The notes beneath the pieces are model-generated. The model was not told the DNA's origin, did no database searches, and saw nothing but the letters and a program-made list of their open reading frames with translations. Of a DNA stretch of 64,000 bases, positions 1-10,515 are shown one piece after another. The stretch covers positions 3,239,001 through 3,303,000 of the forward strand of contig NZ_CP088247.1 in assembly GCF_021117295.1 (NCBI RefSeq). The letters are read 5' to 3'. A program made the translations under genes and the position numbers. This DNA is from Methylorubrum sp. B1-46. Its GTDB lineage: Bacteria; Pseudomonadota; Alphaproteobacteria; Rhizobiales; Beijerinckiaceae. The stretch's first letter is position 1. Each line of letters starts with the position of its first letter.

Positions 1-1
1 G

Positions 2-1126
2 GCCGGCTACGAGCGCTTCATGGCCCATAGCGAGGCCGTGTGCCGTGTCGGCTTCGAGAGGCTCGGCCACGTTCCGTTCGGGAGCGTCGGGGCGATGCTG
101 CGGATCGCGCCCGACCTTCTGCGCCTGTCGGGCCACCGCAGCGTCTACGACGTGGTCGCCCGCTTCATCCGCGATGAGCGGCTGCGCACGGTCTTCAGCT
201 TCCATCCGCTGCTCATCGGCGGGAACCCGTTCCGCGCCAGCGGCATCTACTGCCTCATCGCCCATCTGGAGCGGCAATGGGGCGTCCATTTCGCCATGGG
301 CGGCACCGGGCGGCTGGTAGACGGCCTCGCCGGGCTGATCCGCGGGCAGGGCGGGACGATCCGCTGCGGCGCGGACGTGGCACGCATCCGGGTCGAGGGC
401 GGGGCGGCGACAGGCGTCGAGCTGGCGGACGGCGAGGATCTCTCCGCCGACATCGTCGTCTCGAACGCCGATTCCGCCTTCACCTACGGCACGCTTCTGG
501 GCGGCCGGACCCGGCGCTGGAGCGCGCGGCGTCTCGCGCGCGCCGCGTCCTCTATGGGGCTGTTCGTCTGGTATTTCGGCACCCGGAAGAAATACCCGGA
601 GGTCGATCACCACATGATCCTGATGGGCCCGCGCTACCGCGCGCTGCTGCAGGACATCTTCGACCGCAAGCACTTGGCGGACGATTTCAGCCTCTACCTC
701 CACCGCCCGACGGCGACCGACCCGCTGCTCGCTCCACCCGGCTGCGACGCCTTCTACGTGCTCGCCCCTGTGCCGAACCTCGCCGGCGGACAGGATTGGA
801 CGCAGCGCGCCGAGCCGTACCGGCAGCGGATCGCCCGCTTCCTCGAAGGCTCGGTGCTGCCGGGGCTCTCCGACGCCCTCGTCACCTCGCGGGTGACAAC
901 GCCGCAGGATTTCTCCGACGACTTCCTGAGCTTCCGCGGCTCGGGCTTCGGGCTCGAACCGGTGCTGACGCAATCGGCGTGGTTCCGCCCGCACAACCGC
1001 TCGGAGGATGTGGCGAACCTCTTCCTCGTCGGCGCAGGGACGCATCCCGGCGCCGGTCTGCCGGGTGTGCTCTCCTCGGCCCGTGTCCTCGATTCGGTGG
1101 TGCCGGATGCCCGTGTTCGTGCCTGA
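2..1126 (+). CDS. crtI: Phytoene desaturase CrtI, 5' end cut by the window edge
   Basis: The reading frame is open from base 2, ahead of the first ATG at 20, and the residues before that ATG (AGYERF) look like normal CrtI sequence, so the gene starts outside the window. The 374 visible residues are the substrate-binding part and C-terminus of a phytoene desaturase, an FAD flavoenzyme that converts colourless phytoene to conjugated carotenoids. The C-terminal FAD-contact segment NLFLVGAGTHPGAGLPGVL is diagnostic of the family. The N-terminal dinucleotide-binding motif is off the edge. The 3' end overlaps the crtB start by 20 bases, so the two genes are one operon for carotenoid pigment. Confidence 0.93.
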   Translation, partial: AGYERFMAHSEAVCRVGFERLGHVPFGSVGAMLRIAPDLLRLSGHRSVYDVVARFIRDERLRTVFSFHPLLIGGNPFRASGIYCLIAHLERQWGVHFAMGGTGRLVDGLAGLIRGQGGTIRCGADVARIRVEGGAATGVELADGEDLSADIVVSNADSAFTYGTLLGGRTRRWSARRLARAASSMGLFVWYFGTRKKYPEVDHHMILMGPRYRALLQDIFDRKHLADDFSLYLHRPTATDPLLAPPGCDAFYVLAPVPNLAGGQDWTQRAEPYRQRIARFLEGSVLPGLSDALVTSRVTTPQDFSDDFLSFRGSGFGLEPVLTQSAWFRPHNRSEDVANLFLVGAGTHPGAGLPGVLSSARVLDSVVPDARVRA

Positions 1127-2168
1127 TCCCTCCGCCGCCGGCCCCGGCGATTGGGCCGCCTGCCGGGCCGCGATCCGCGCCGGGTCGAAAAGCTTCTTCG
1201 CGGCCTCGATGCTGCTGCCGCCCAAGGTGCGGGTCTCCGCCTACGGCCTCTACGCCTTCTGCCGCCTCTCCGACGACGCGGTGGACGCGGCGGGCGGCAA
1301 CCGGGCCGCTTCCCTGGCGCGGCTCGAACGGCGGCTGACGGCGGCGCTTGCCGGCCGCCCCGCCGATCACCCTGCCGACCGGGCGCTCGCCGAGGTCCTG
1401 GCCCGCCACGCCATCCCCGAGGCGCTGCCGCGGGCGCTGCTCGAAGGCTTCGCCTGGGACACGCAAGGGCGGCGCTACGACACCCTGTCGGATCTTTCCG
1501 CCTACGCCGCCCGCGTCGCGGGAACGGTGGGGGCGATGATGACGCTGGTGATGGGCGTGCGCGATGCGGACGCGCTCGCCCGCGCCTGCGACCTCGGCGT
1601 GGCGATGCAGTTCACCAACATCGCCCGCGATGTCGGCGAGGATGCCCGCGCCGGGCGTCTCTACCTGCCGCGGAACTGGCTCGACGCCGCCGGAATCGAT
1701 CCGGACGCCTTCCTCGCCACCCCCCGGCTCAGCCCCGGCCTGCAAAGGGTCTTGGCCGACCTGCTGACGGCGGCCGACGAACTCTACGCCCGCGCCGAAC
1801 CCGGCATCGCCGCGCTTCCCCTGGGGTGCCGCCCGGCGATCCGCGCCGCCGGCACGATCTACGCGGAAATCGGCCGCGCGGTGGAGGCGAACGGCCTCGA
1901 TGCGATCACCCGGCGCGCCCGCGTCAGCGGCGCTCACAAGGCCGGACTCCTTGCTCGCGCCGTCCTGCCCGCGGGCCGCGTGCCGGGCCTTTCGGCACCG
2001 CCGCTGCCGGAGACGGCGTTCCTCGTGCAGGCCGTGCTGCACCATCCAGTCCCGGCCTCACGCCGCCTGCCGCCGTGGTGGAACGTCTCGGGTCAGGTCG
2101 TGCGGGTGCTCGACCTCATCGAGGTGCTGGAGGAACGCGATGCGTTCCGCCGTTCCGCGCCGTCGTGA
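1107..2168 (+). CDS. crtB: Phytoene synthase CrtB
   Basis: A 353-residue squalene/phytoene synthase that condenses two geranylgeranyl diphosphates to phytoene. Both magnesium-binding aspartate motifs are present: DDAVD near residue 56 in the context YAFCRLSDDAVD, and DVGED in NIARDVGEDARAGRLYLP. The start at ATG 1107 lies inside the end of crtI and gives the usual family N-terminus; an upstream extension to 1008 would duplicate crtI coding sequence. CrtB makes the substrate of CrtI, which explains the operon. The gene converges on ureG across a 57-base gap. Confidence 0.95.
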   Translation: MPVFVPDPSAAGPGDWAACRAAIRAGSKSFFAASMLLPPKVRVSAYGLYAFCRLSDDAVDAAGGNRAASLARLERRLTAALAGRPADHPADRALAEVLARHAIPEALPRALLEGFAWDTQGRRYDTLSDLSAYAARVAGTVGAMMTLVMGVRDADALARACDLGVAMQFTNIARDVGEDARAGRLYLPRNWLDAAGIDPDAFLATPRLSPGLQRVLADLLTAADELYARAEPGIAALPLGCRPAIRAAGTIYAEIGRAVEANGLDAITRRARVSGAHKAGLLARAVLPAGRVPGLSAPPLPETAFLVQAVLHHPVPASRRLPPWWNVSGQVVRVLDLIEVLEERDAFRRSAPS

Positions 2169-2225
2169 GGGGAAAGCGGGGCGAGGGGATGCGCACTCAC
2201 CCGATGCGGATCACCTGAACCGGCC

Positions 2226-2840
<615 letters not shown>

Positions 2841-2857
2841 AACGTCCAAAAATGTCC

Positions 2858-3532
2858 TCAGGAGCGGAAGATGCGGGAATACTGCGTCTCGTGACGGAAG
2901 GAACCGAGGTCGAGCCGCAGGGTCGCGCTGCCGAGCGCGTCGAGGTCTCCGACCTGAAGCGTCCCCGCGAGTGCAGCGACCTGCGGCGTGAGCGCGGCGA
3001 GCACCGCTGTGCCGGCGCTCTGGCCGACCGGCGCCACCCGTAGCGCCGCCGAGACGAGGTTCTGGACGAAGGCAAGGCCGTAGGCCGCCACCGTCGCTTC
3101 CCGCACGACGCCGTGCGCGCCGGCCGCCGCGCCGACGGCGACGGGATAGGCGATCTCGGCCGCGAGATGCTCGGCGACGGTCGAGAGAGCAGGGCAGGGC
3201 CAGGCCCGCAACGTCGCGTCGAGAAAGCTGCGGCCCTGCTGGCTCGTTTCCAGGTGAAGCTCGCGCGAGGGGGCGAGCGCCAGCGCGAGATCGTTGATCT
3301 CGACGAGTCCCGCCCCGTCGCCCGCCTCCGTCGCGCGATGGGCGGCGGCGCAGAGGATCATGTCGTTGCGCCCCGCGCCCCGCTCCAGCACGTCGCCGAG
3401 CCAGTCGGAGAGGGTGGTGGCGTCCCTCACGTCGCCGCACTCCACCGCCCATTCGAGTCCGTGCGAATAGGCGAAGGCTCCGACCGGGTAGGTCGGCGAG
3501 AGCCACGCCATCAGCCGCAGCGCATCAATCAT
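2858..3532 (-). CDS. ureF: Urease accessory protein UreF
   Basis: A 224-residue all-helical UreF, which bridges UreD and UreG in the urease maturation complex and acts as the checkpoint for GTP-dependent nickel insertion. The N-terminus [20 protein letters not shown] contains the family hallmark [16 protein letters not shown]. The start chosen is ATG 3532, which overlaps the ureE stop by 8 bases; an extension to 3586 would only add His/Ala-rich residues translated from the ureE tail. The C-terminal [19 protein letters not shown] is typical of UreF. Confidence 0.94.
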   Translation of the reverse strand: MIDALRLMAWLSPTYPVGAFAYSHGLEWAVECGDVRDATTLSDWLGDVLERGAGRNDMILCAAAHRATEAGDGAGLVEINDLALALAPSRELHLETSQQGRSFLDATLRAWPCPALSTVAEHLAAEIAYPVAVGAAAGAHGVVREATVAAYGLAFVQNLVSAALRVAPVGQSAGTAVLAALTPQVAALAGTLQVGDLDALGSATLRLDLGSFRHETQYSRIFRS

Positions 3533-4010
3533 GGGCGTGATGGTGGCCGTGCGAATGAGCATGGTCGTGCCCGTGGCCGCCGGCATAGGCGCCGCCCTCG
3601 GGCCGGAACGGCCGCGTCACCGGCTCGGCGCTGCCCCCTAAGCCCCGCACCATCTCGGCGAGCACGTGGTCGTGGCCGATCCACACCGCCTCCTCGCCGA
3701 TCTCGGCGGGGATGTGCCGGTTGCCGATGTGCCAGATCAGCCGCTTGAGCGCGTGCGGGGAGGGCGCGCGGATTTCGAGCAGCGCCTCCGTCGCCGCCTC
3801 GACCCAGACCAGCCGGCCATCCTCCAGCGCGAGGGCGTCGCCGTCCTCCAATACGGTGGCCTCGGCGAGGTCGAGCAGGAAGGCGGTGCCCCCGACGCCG
3901 CGCATCGCCATGCGGCGGCGGTGGCGGTCGTTCGAATCGAGCACGATGCGGTCGACGATCTCGCCGGAGCCGAGACGATCGCGGCGGATGACGCGGGTGG
4001 CGCGGATCAT
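3525..4010 (-). CDS. ureE: Urease nickel metallochaperone UreE
   Basis: A 161-residue UreE that binds nickel and hands it to the UreG complex. The N-terminal part ([14 protein letters not shown]) is the peptide-binding domain and the middle part ([19 protein letters not shown]) is the metal-binding domain with the conserved GNRH histidine. The last 20 residues are a histidine-rich tail with nine His, a nickel-storage feature found in many UreE proteins. ATG 4010 is preferred over an upstream start at 4139, which would extend into non-homologous sequence. The end overlaps ureF. Confidence 0.94.
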   Translation of the reverse strand: MIRATRVIRRDRLGSGEIVDRIVLDSNDRHRRRMAMRGVGGTAFLLDLAEATVLEDGDALALEDGRLVWVEAATEALLEIRAPSPHALKRLIWHIGNRHIPAEIGEEAVWIGHDHVLAEMVRGLGGSAEPVTRPFRPEGGAYAGGHGHDHAHSHGHHHAHD

Positions 4011-4014
4011 GACT

Positions 4015-4500
4015 TTACGATGGGTCGAGGAGACCAGGCTCCTTCGGCAGGAAGCTTGGATCGAGCGCCTGCTCGACGGTGAAGGGTGGCTGCTCGGGAA
4101 ACAGGCTGAAGTCGATGCCGGTCTCTCTGGCTGCCTCAAGGCGCGCAGAGAGATAGCACTCCGAGAAGACTTCGGCCGGATAGCGCTTCAGGCTCGGACT
4201 CGACTTCAGAATTCGGCCGATACGCATGCGCTGCTCCCGCAGCGTGGCCTGCCAACTGCTCGTCCGAGCACCGGGCTGGTATTTCCACTTGAGCAGATGC
4301 GCCAAGAGGACGTCGAGGCGGCTTTCGATCTCGCGCTTCTCGCTGCCTCCCACGCTAGCCACCTCATCGATCAGATTGAGAAGATCGAGTTCATCGAACC
4401 GGCCTGCGCGCAGCAGTTCGGCCTGAGCCTGCGTCCAGGCGTAGAAATCCGTCTCGTAAAGATCGGCAGCCGAGGACGGCTTAAGCGCGGCCTTTGTCAT
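4015..4500 (-). CDS. DUF29 family protein inside the urease cluster
   Basis: A 161-residue soluble protein matching the DUF29 pattern: LYETDFYAWTQAQAELLRAG at the start, LDLLNLIDEVASVGGSEKRE, then LLAHLLKWKYQPGARTSSW and a helix-rich C-terminus. DUF29 proteins have no assigned function. An AGGAG ribosome site sits 6 bases before ATG 4500. It lies 30 bases after the ureC stop and 4 bases before ureE, so it is surely cotranscribed with urease genes. It has no cysteine or histidine cluster that would suggest nickel handling; a link to urease assembly is only inferred from position. Confidence 0.85.
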   Translation of the reverse strand: MTKAALKPSSAADLYETDFYAWTQAQAELLRAGRFDELDLLNLIDEVASVGGSEKREIESRLDVLLAHLLKWKYQPGARTSSWQATLREQRMRIGRILKSSPSLKRYPAEVFSECYLSARLEAARETGIDFSLFPEQPPFTVEQALDPSFLPKEPGLLDPS

Positions 4501-4530
4501 CGGGGTCTCCTGTCAGTGGCCGATGATAGC

Positions 4531-6243
4531 TCAGAACAGGAAGTAGCGCTGCGCCATCGGCAGAACCTCGGCCGGCTCGCAGACCAGCAGCTCGCCATCG
4601 GCGCGCACATCGTAGGTCTCGGGGTCGATCTCGATCACCGGCGTCGCGTCGTTGAGGATCATGCTCTTCTTCGAGATGCCGCCGCGCACGTTCTCCACCG
4701 CCACCAGTTCCTTGGAGACGCGCAGCCGCTCCTTCACCCCGTCCTCGATCGCGGCCTTCGAGACGAAGGTGAGGGCCGTGGCAAACGGGGCGCGGCCGTA
4801 GGCGCCGAACATCGGCCGGTAATGCACCGGCTGCGGCGTCGGGATCGAGGCGTTGGGATCGCCCATCGGCGCGGTCGCGATCATCCCGCCCTTCATGACG
4901 AGGTCCGGCTTCACCCCGAAGAAGGCGGGCGTCCATAGCACGAGGTCGGCGAGCTTGCCGGCCTCCACCGAGCCGATATGGCGCGACACGCCGTGGGCGA
5001 TGGCCGGGTTGATCGTGTACTTCGCCACGTAGCGTCGCGCCCGCAGGTTGTCGTTGCCCGATGCATCTCCGGGCAGGGCGCCGCGCTGGCGCTTCATCTT
5101 GTCGGCGGTCTGCCAGGTGCGGATCACCACCTCGCCGACCCGGCCCATCGCTTGGCTGTCGGAGGACATCATCGAGAGCGCGCCGATGTCGTGCAGGATG
5201 TCCTCGGCCGCGATGGTCTCCTTGCGGATGCGGCTCTCGGCGAAGGCGAGGTCCTCGGGAATCGATGGGTCGAGGTGGTGGCACACCATCAGCATGTCGA
5301 GATGCTCGTCGATGGTGTTCTTGGTGAAGGGCCGGGTCGGGTTCGTCGACGACGGGAGCACGTTGGCGAGCCCCGCCACCCGCATGATGTCCGGCGCGTG
5401 GCCGCCGCCCGCGCCCTCGGTGTGGAAGGCGTGGATGGTGCGGCCCTTGAAGGCGGCGATCGTGTCCTCGACGAAGCCCGACTCGTTGAGCGTGTCGGTG
5501 TGGATCATGACCTGCACGTCGTGGGCGTCCGCCACCGTCAGGCAGGTGTCGATCGCGGCGGGCGTTGTGCCCCAATCCTCGTGCAGCTTCATTGCGCAGG
5601 CGCCGGCACGGATCATCTCCTCCAGCGCGCCGGGGACCGAGGCATTGCCCTTGCCGGCAAAGGCAAGGTTCATCGGAAAATGGTCCGCCGCCTCGATCAT
5701 CCGGGCAATGTGCCAGGGGCCCGGCGTGCAGGTGGTGGCGAAGGTGCCGTGCGCGGGGCCGGTGCCGCCGCCCAGCATCGTCGTGACGCCGGAACACAGG
5801 GCCTCCTCGATCTGCTGCGGGCAAATGAAGTGGATGTGGCTGTCGAAGCCGCCGGCGGTGAGGATCTTGCCCTCGCCCGCGATCACCTCGGTGCCGGGCC
5901 CGACGACGATGTCGACATTCGCCTGAACGTCAGGATTGCCGGCCTTGCCGAGCTTGACGATTCGGCCGCGCACGATGCCGACATCGCATTTCACGATGCC
6001 CCAGTGATCCAGCACCACCGCGTTGGTGATGACGGTGTCGACCGCACCTTCCGCGTTCGTCGCCTGCGACTGGCCCATCCCGTCGCGGATCACCTTGCCA
6101 CCGCCGAACTTCACCTCCTCGCCGTAGGTCGTGAAGTCGCGCTCGACCTCGATCTCCAGGCTGGTGTCGGCGAGCCGGATGCGATCCCCGGTGGTCGGAC
6201 CGAACATGTCGGCATAGGCGGCGCGGGGCAGGCGGGCAGACAT
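4531..6243 (-). CDS. ureC: Urease alpha subunit UreC
   Basis: The 570-residue catalytic subunit, an amidohydrolase that hydrolyses urea to ammonia and carbamate in the cytoplasm. All active-site residues are visible: His136 and His138 (SHIHFI), the carbamylated Lys219 (MKLHEDWG), His248, His274, the flap Cys321-His322 (VCHHLDPS) and Asp362 ([12 protein letters not shown]). Numbering is a constant two residues above the Klebsiella enzyme. ATG 6243 gives [17 protein letters not shown], the family start; an in-frame GTG lies 9 bases upstream. The gene is separated from ureAB by the DUF1003 gene. Confidence 0.97.
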   Translation of the reverse strand: MSARLPRAAYADMFGPTTGDRIRLADTSLEIEVERDFTTYGEEVKFGGGKVIRDGMGQSQATNAEGAVDTVITNAVVLDHWGIVKCDVGIVRGRIVKLGKAGNPDVQANVDIVVGPGTEVIAGEGKILTAGGFDSHIHFICPQQIEEALCSGVTTMLGGGTGPAHGTFATTCTPGPWHIARMIEAADHFPMNLAFAGKGNASVPGALEEMIRAGACAMKLHEDWGTTPAAIDTCLTVADAHDVQVMIHTDTLNESGFVEDTIAAFKGRTIHAFHTEGAGGGHAPDIMRVAGLANVLPSSTNPTRPFTKNTIDEHLDMLMVCHHLDPSIPEDLAFAESRIRKETIAAEDILHDIGALSMMSSDSQAMGRVGEVVIRTWQTADKMKRQRGALPGDASGNDNLRARRYVAKYTINPAIAHGVSRHIGSVEAGKLADLVLWTPAFFGVKPDLVMKGGMIATAPMGDPNASIPTPQPVHYRPMFGAYGRAPFATALTFVSKAAIEDGVKERLRVSKELVAVENVRGGISKKSMILNDATPVIEIDPETYDVRADGELLVCEPAEVLPMAQRYFLF

Positions 6244-6319
6244 GAGGGACACTCAGGTTTTGGCGGACGCCAGGAGGAGTAGGCAGGATCGGTGCCGAGA
6301 AGATCGGGGCGGAGAGCGC

Positions 6320-7219
6320 TCAAGCCGCGGAATCGGACGAGGGCGGCCCAGTGGGCGGCCCGGCTTCGCCCGCGGGCGGAGCCACGTCGGAGGCCGCCGG
6401 CTTCGCGCGCTTCTTGCGCACGACCTTCTTGACCTTGACGACGGGCTTGCGCGCCACGCGGGTGCGCATTTCTTGGAGCATCTCGAGCTGGATCTGCTGG
6501 ATCTCCGCCAGTCTCTGCCACTGCTTCGTGACGAGATGATCCATCTTCTCGTGCAGGTGCCGGATTTCCAGCTCAGCCTTCAGGTTGACGCGGTAATCGT
6601 TGTTCGAGCGCAGCCGGTCCTTCTTGTCCTGCCGGCTCTGGCTCATCATGATGATCGGCGCCTGGATCGCCGCGAGGCAGGACAGGACGAGGTTGAGCAG
6701 GATGAACGGGTAGGGGTCGAACGCCCCCATCTCGCCCATGGTGACGTTCACCGCCATCCACGCGGCCAGGACCAGCGCGAAGCTGATGAGGAAGGCCCAG
6801 GACCCGCCGAAGGCGGCGAGCCCGTCCGAGACGCGCTCGCCGAAGCTGCGGTGCTCGTCGTAATCCTCCTCGATGTTCTCGGCGATCGTGTCCTGGGCGG
6901 CGATGCTCTCGGCCACCTGCCGGTCGAGATCGGAATACTCGCCGTGCTCCTCCGCCAGCAGTTCGGCGACGTAGCGGGTGCGGTACCGGGCGAGCTCCTT
7001 GACGCTGATGAGCGCGTCGTCGGCGAGGCCCGGATAGTCCGACCGGATATGTCCGGCGAGCGCCGGGCGCAGGCTCGCCAACGGAACGAGATTGCGGCGG
7101 TTCATCTCGACGCCGGAGATCGCGCAGACGCCACGCTTTTTCGTCGGCAGCACATGCGCCTCGGCATCGAGCGCCATCATTCCCCGGTCGCGCTCGTGCA
7201 GCTCGTCGGTCAGGCTCAC
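6320..7219 (-). CDS. DUF1003 membrane protein coupled to ureAB
   Basis: A 299-residue DUF1003 protein. The N-terminal part carries a Cys-containing [15 protein letters not shown] segment; two membrane helices follow (around [17 protein letters not shown] and [20 protein letters not shown]), then [19 protein letters not shown], which is the family signature, a long charged coiled-coil-like helix and a Lys/Pro/Ala-rich tail. The start is GTG 7219, whose last bases form the ureAB stop (GTGA overlap), so translation is coupled to the urease gamma/beta subunit. The function of DUF1003 is unknown. It is odd to find a membrane protein between two structural urease genes. Confidence 0.9.
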   Translation of the reverse strand: MSLTDELHERDRGMMALDAEAHVLPTKKRGVCAISGVEMNRRNLVPLASLRPALAGHIRSDYPGLADDALISVKELARYRTRYVAELLAEEHGEYSDLDRQVAESIAAQDTIAENIEEDYDEHRSFGERVSDGLAAFGGSWAFLISFALVLAAWMAVNVTMGEMGAFDPYPFILLNLVLSCLAAIQAPIIMMSQSRQDKKDRLRSNNDYRVNLKAELEIRHLHEKMDHLVTKQWQRLAEIQQIQLEMLQEMRTRVARKPVVKVKKVVRKKRAKPAASDVAPPAGEAGPPTGPPSSDSAA

Positions 7220-7836
7220 AGGGGACCCATCACGTCGCCGCGGAAGCCGAAGACCTTCCGGTCACCCGAGAGAGGCACGAGCGCCACCGCGCGTGTCGAG
7301 CCCGGCTCGAAGCGCACCGCGGTGCCCGGCGCGATGTCGAGGCGCTGGCCGCGGGCCTTCTCGCGGTCGAAGACGAGGCCCGGATTCACCTCGAAGAAGT
7401 GGTAGTGCGAGCCGACCTGAATCGGGCGGTCGCCGGTATTGGCGACCTCGATCACGGTCCGCGGCGCGCCCGCGTTGAAGACGATCTCGCCGGGTAGGGT
7501 CGTGACGGTGCCGGGAACGTCCGCCGAGGGGACGCCGCGGATCGGGTGATGGACCGTGACGAGCTTGGTGCCGTCGGGGAAGGTCGCCTCGACCTGGATG
7601 TCGTGGATCATCTCCGGCACCCCTTCCATCACCTGCGAGGCGTCGAGGACGGTGGCCCCCGCCTGCATCAATTCGGCGACGGAGCGGCCATCGCGGGCCC
7701 CCTCGACGACGAAGTCAGTGATGAGCGCGACCGCCTCGGGATGGTTGAGCTTGACCCCGCGCGCCAGCCGGTTGCGGGCGACCTGGGCGGCCATGGCGAC
7801 GAGGAGCTTGTCTTTCTCGCGGGGCGTGAGGAGCAA
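7216..7836 (-). CDS. ureAB: Fused urease gamma/beta subunit UreAB
   Basis: One frame encodes UreA ([20 protein letters not shown], then [20 protein letters not shown]) followed by UreB ([19 protein letters not shown], then [20 protein letters not shown]), a gamma-beta fusion of 206 residues if read from TTG 7836. This start puts the first residue exactly at the family N-terminus (LLTPRE), with AGGA 8 bases upstream. The frame is open to 7974, and ATG 7908 or GTG/TTG codons further upstream are alternatives that would add up to 46 non-homologous residues overlapping ureD. The subunit packs around UreC. Confidence 0.93.
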   Translation of the reverse strand: MLLTPREKDKLLVAMAAQVARNRLARGVKLNHPEAVALITDFVVEGARDGRSVAELMQAGATVLDASQVMEGVPEMIHDIQVEATFPDGTKLVTVHHPIRGVPSADVPGTVTTLPGEIVFNAGAPRTVIEVANTGDRPIQVGSHYHFFEVNPGLVFDREKARGQRLDIAPGTAVRFEPGSTRAVALVPLSGDRKVFGFRGDVMGPL

Positions 7837-7934
7837 GGCGTGCGTCCTGAGGCAGAGAGCTGAGGTGAGAGTCGGCCGGGTTTGAAGGTCGGCGCGAGCA
7901 AGGATCATGCTCGCGCCGAGGTCAAGCGGGTCGG

Positions 7935-8903
7935 TCAGCTCTGCCAGACCCGCGGCATCGGCCGCCCGCGCCACGCGGCCAGGAAACGGGCGGCGCCCTC
8001 GCGCAGCGGCGCGACGGTCGGCGCCAGCATTCGCACGGCGAGATGACCGTTCCAGGCGCTCGCGCCGGCCTCGACGGAGTCAGGCAGCGCGCCGAGAAGG
8101 GCGCGCGCCTCGTCGATCCGTGCCTCAGCACCGGGCGAGACGTCGAGGATCGTCGCGAGCGCGCGGGCGCCGCCCCCGATCGCGGTGCGGGCCATGAGCG
8201 CACTCACCGGCCCGTCGAGGCGCAGATCGTCGGCATAGGCGAGGCGACCGTCGCGGCGGATGCGCCAGCGATCCTCGAACAGGGCCTCCTGCAGGCTCTC
8301 GTCTCGCGCCGCCCGGCCGAGTACCGCGATCTCGACCACGAGCAGCGCCGCGTCACGGGCCAGATCCGCCTCGAATCGGCGCCGGAGCCGGGCACGGTCG
8401 AACAGGATCGTCTCCTGCGGCAGCCAGTCGAGGCGCGCCCCCACGCCGACGCTCGCCCGGTTGAGGATCTCCGCATCCGGCCCGTCCGAGCGGTAGATCT
8501 TCTCCGCCGCGGTCGTGGTCAGCAGACAGGCGCCGCCGGATTCGACCCCGACCGAGACCTCGAACCGGTCACCGCAGGCGACGCCGCCGCCGGTATTGAC
8601 CAGGACGCCCTCCAGCATCCGCTCGGAGCCCTGGCGGGGGAAGCGCAGGCGCAGGGGGCCGCTCTCGGCGAGATCCACGATCCGCGTCGGGGCGGGCGCG
8701 GCGGTGCCGGCCGGGGCGGCGCGCAGGTGCACAATCCCGTGCGAGCGCTGGCGGACCGGGGCCGGGAGATGCAGTTCGGCAGCGGGGATGGTAGGCCTCC
8801 GACGGTGTTCGACCGGCGCTTCATCCGACAGGGCCGGCCCGGTCCGCAAGACGACGGACGCGCTCCGTCCGGTGCCATCCCGCACCGATCTTCGGCAACG
8901 CAC
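7935..8903 (-). CDS. ureD: Urease accessory protein UreD (UreH)
   Basis: The UreD scaffold binds apo-urease and with UreF/UreG forms the tunnel for nickel. Family segments are [40 protein letters not shown] and [22 protein letters not shown]. The frame is open from GTG 8903 (322 residues), longer than usual for UreD, so the true start is probably further in, before [17 protein letters not shown]; no strong ribosome site decides it. It is the first gene of the urease cluster, with 159 bases between it and the divergent flavin reductase gene. Confidence 0.93.
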   Translation of the reverse strand: MRCRRSVRDGTGRSASVVLRTGPALSDEAPVEHRRRPTIPAAELHLPAPVRQRSHGIVHLRAAPAGTAAPAPTRIVDLAESGPLRLRFPRQGSERMLEGVLVNTGGGVACGDRFEVSVGVESGGACLLTTTAAEKIYRSDGPDAEILNRASVGVGARLDWLPQETILFDRARLRRRFEADLARDAALLVVEIAVLGRAARDESLQEALFEDRWRIRRDGRLAYADDLRLDGPVSALMARTAIGGGARALATILDVSPGAEARIDEARALLGALPDSVEAGASAWNGHLAVRMLAPTVAPLREGAARFLAAWRGRPMPRVWQS

Positions 8904-9062
8904 GGGACGAACCGGCCACGATCAGCCCCGGACGACGACGCGCGCCCTTGACCGGAACGGCCGGAGCGCCCACCGCGTCATGCTTTCGCGAGCGCTCGAC
9001 CGGGCCTTGCGACGTCCTGCTCAACGATCGGGACCCGATTTCGGCCCCGAGAGGCGCACGCT

Positions 9063-9584
9063 ATGACTTCATCCGATCTGGAGACCCTCTCCGCCTCGGC
9101 CTATCGCGAGGCGATGGCGCAACTCGCGAGCGCGGTGCATCTCGTCACCACCGATGGGCCGGTCGGCCGGGCGGGTCTCACCGCGACCTCGGTGTGCAGC
9201 GTCAGTGACGGTCCGCCGACGCTGCTGGTCTGCCTCAACCGCGGCTCCTCCGCCTATCCCGCCTTTCTGCGAAACGGCGTGCTCTGCATCAACACGCTGA
9301 CGGCGGCGCACGAGGGTCTCGCGGCCGATTTCGCCGGCCGCGTACCGCGCGACGAGCGCTTCAACGGGCGGGATTGGGGCATCCTGCAGACGGGAGCACC
9401 GGTCCTGCCGGATGCCCTCGTCGCCTTCGATTGCCGCATCGTCGATCGGCACGAGGTCGGCACCCACGACGTGCTGATTTGTGAGGTCGAGGCGCTTGCC
9501 GAGATCAGGGACAGCGACGGTCTGCTCTACGCCGGACGCCATTACCGGGTCCTGCCGCGCCGAACCGCCGCCGAAGCCTCGTGA
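9063..9584 (+). CDS. Flavin reductase, RutF-like
   Basis: A 173-residue flavin reductase-like domain protein (split barrel, FMN-binding). [40 protein letters not shown], the [17 protein letters not shown] segment and [16 protein letters not shown] closely follow RutF, the NADH:FMN reductase that feeds the pyrimidine-ring-opening oxygenase RutA. No other rut gene is in the window, so the partner monooxygenase is unknown and the symbol is not assigned. It is divergent from the urease operon and near an 8-oxoguanine deaminase-like gene, so nucleobase nitrogen use is a reasonable but unproven setting. Confidence 0.85.
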   Translation: MTSSDLETLSASAYREAMAQLASAVHLVTTDGPVGRAGLTATSVCSVSDGPPTLLVCLNRGSSAYPAFLRNGVLCINTLTAAHEGLAADFAGRVPRDERFNGRDWGILQTGAPVLPDALVAFDCRIVDRHEVGTHDVLICEVEALAEIRDSDGLLYAGRHYRVLPRRTAAEAS

Positions 9585-9633
9585 GGGATAGCCGATCCGG
9601 TAGGCTGGCCTGACCTTCGGACTCCCGTTGACA

Positions 9634-9669
9634 CGAAAGCCGCTGGCCGCCTTTCGGGACGACGCTCTA
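9634..9669. repeat. REP-like hairpin, copy 1
   Basis: A 6-bp stem CGAAAG/CTTTCG encloses the 11-nt loop CCGCTGGCCGC and is followed by GCTCTA. It matches copy 2 (18739-18774) at 30 of 36 bases. It lies 50 bases after the flavin reductase stop and converges on the small exported gene at 9731, so it could also end transcription. Confidence 0.6.
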
Positions 9670-9730
9670 ATAAAAAGCGGGGGCCGATCTCCGTCGCTGA
9701 ACGCGGGTGATCGGCCGCCTCGTTGCCGCC

Positions 9731-9979
9731 TCAGCGCGCGTAGTGGCGTGCGCGGGCGGTGTCGGGGTTGAAGCCGCTGCGGCCCGACGCGCGCGGCCCG
9801 AGATCGCGCGGATCGTAGGGCGGAGCCTCGAAGAGGCTGAACGGTTCACTCAGCCGCCCGACGCTGCCGGTGGTCTCCGCTTGCGGATTCGCGGGCATCC
9901 GGCCCCGATCGCCGGCAAGGGCGCCGCCTGCCGAGAAGGCGAGCACCAAGAGAGCGGCCGAAACGGTGTGTGCGGACAT
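9731..9979 (-). CDS. Small exported protein of unknown function
   Basis: An 82-residue protein with a clear Sec signal peptide (MSAHTVSAALLVLAFSAGGALAG) and a short mature part rich in Pro, Arg and Gly (RGRMPANPQAETTGSVGRLSE, then SGFNPDTARARHYAR at the end). The start ATG 9979 has an AGGAG site 7 bases upstream; an ATG at 9997 would lengthen the n-region only. No known domain is recognised. It is monocistronic as far as can be seen, with more than 500 bases of apparently non-coding DNA upstream. Confidence 0.7.
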   Translation of the reverse strand: MSAHTVSAALLVLAFSAGGALAGDRGRMPANPQAETTGSVGRLSEPFSLFEAPPYDPRDLGPRASGRSGFNPDTARARHYAR

Positions 9980-10515
9980 CGTGTGACTCCTGAACAAGGT
10001 CTTCCGATTCAGGATTTAAGCACGAGGCCGAGGCTCGCATCATAGAATTTGTGCAGCGATGCCTCACGCAGCGCCAGACTTTGCCCATTGCAAAGGCAGA
10101 CCCAGAGCCATGAGTTGCCGAGGCACTAAAGGAACTGCCTAGGCCGCTCACCAACTCTACGCTAAATCAATGGCTTACGCGCGGATCGCAGGATTTTGCT
10201 TACATCCGCAGCAGTTGGCATGATCCTTTCCCGAGGGGTGCGTGTCAGCACAGGGCAGGTTTGCCTCGGGATTAAAGAGAGCGCTGACAGAGCACCCGCG
10301 TGACGATCGCTTTCACGCGTCCCACGTGCTCGCCCCCCCCTTGAACCGTCCGTGTAGGTCATGCCCGGCGGACACGCAGCGCCCGTGCGCTCACGACTGA
10401 ACGAGACCGGATCGATCGGAATGTCCGACATGTCGGGTATCGCGAGGCAAATCTCCGGCCCGGCGGCCAGCGCCCGGCCGGTACGGGCTGTTCCGGAGGC
10501 CGAATTCGGCGGATG
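9980..10515. other. Gene-free stretch
   Basis: These 536 bases between two minus-strand genes hold no convincing gene. Frames on both strands are Pro/Arg-rich shadow-like sequence. A 19-codon minus ORF (10162-10221) is open but its AGGA is only 2 bases from the ATG. The stretch probably contains the promoter of the 9731-9979 gene. Confidence 0.5.

Noticed and set aside
882..2045. A 387-codon minus-strand frame opposite crtB
   Set aside because: It is antisense to a well-supported phytoene synthase, is Arg/Gly/Ala-rich without a domain, and has no ribosome site; high-GC codon bias makes such shadows common.
10162..10221. A 19-codon minus ORF
   Set aside because: AGGA is only 2 bases from its ATG, and nothing else supports expression.
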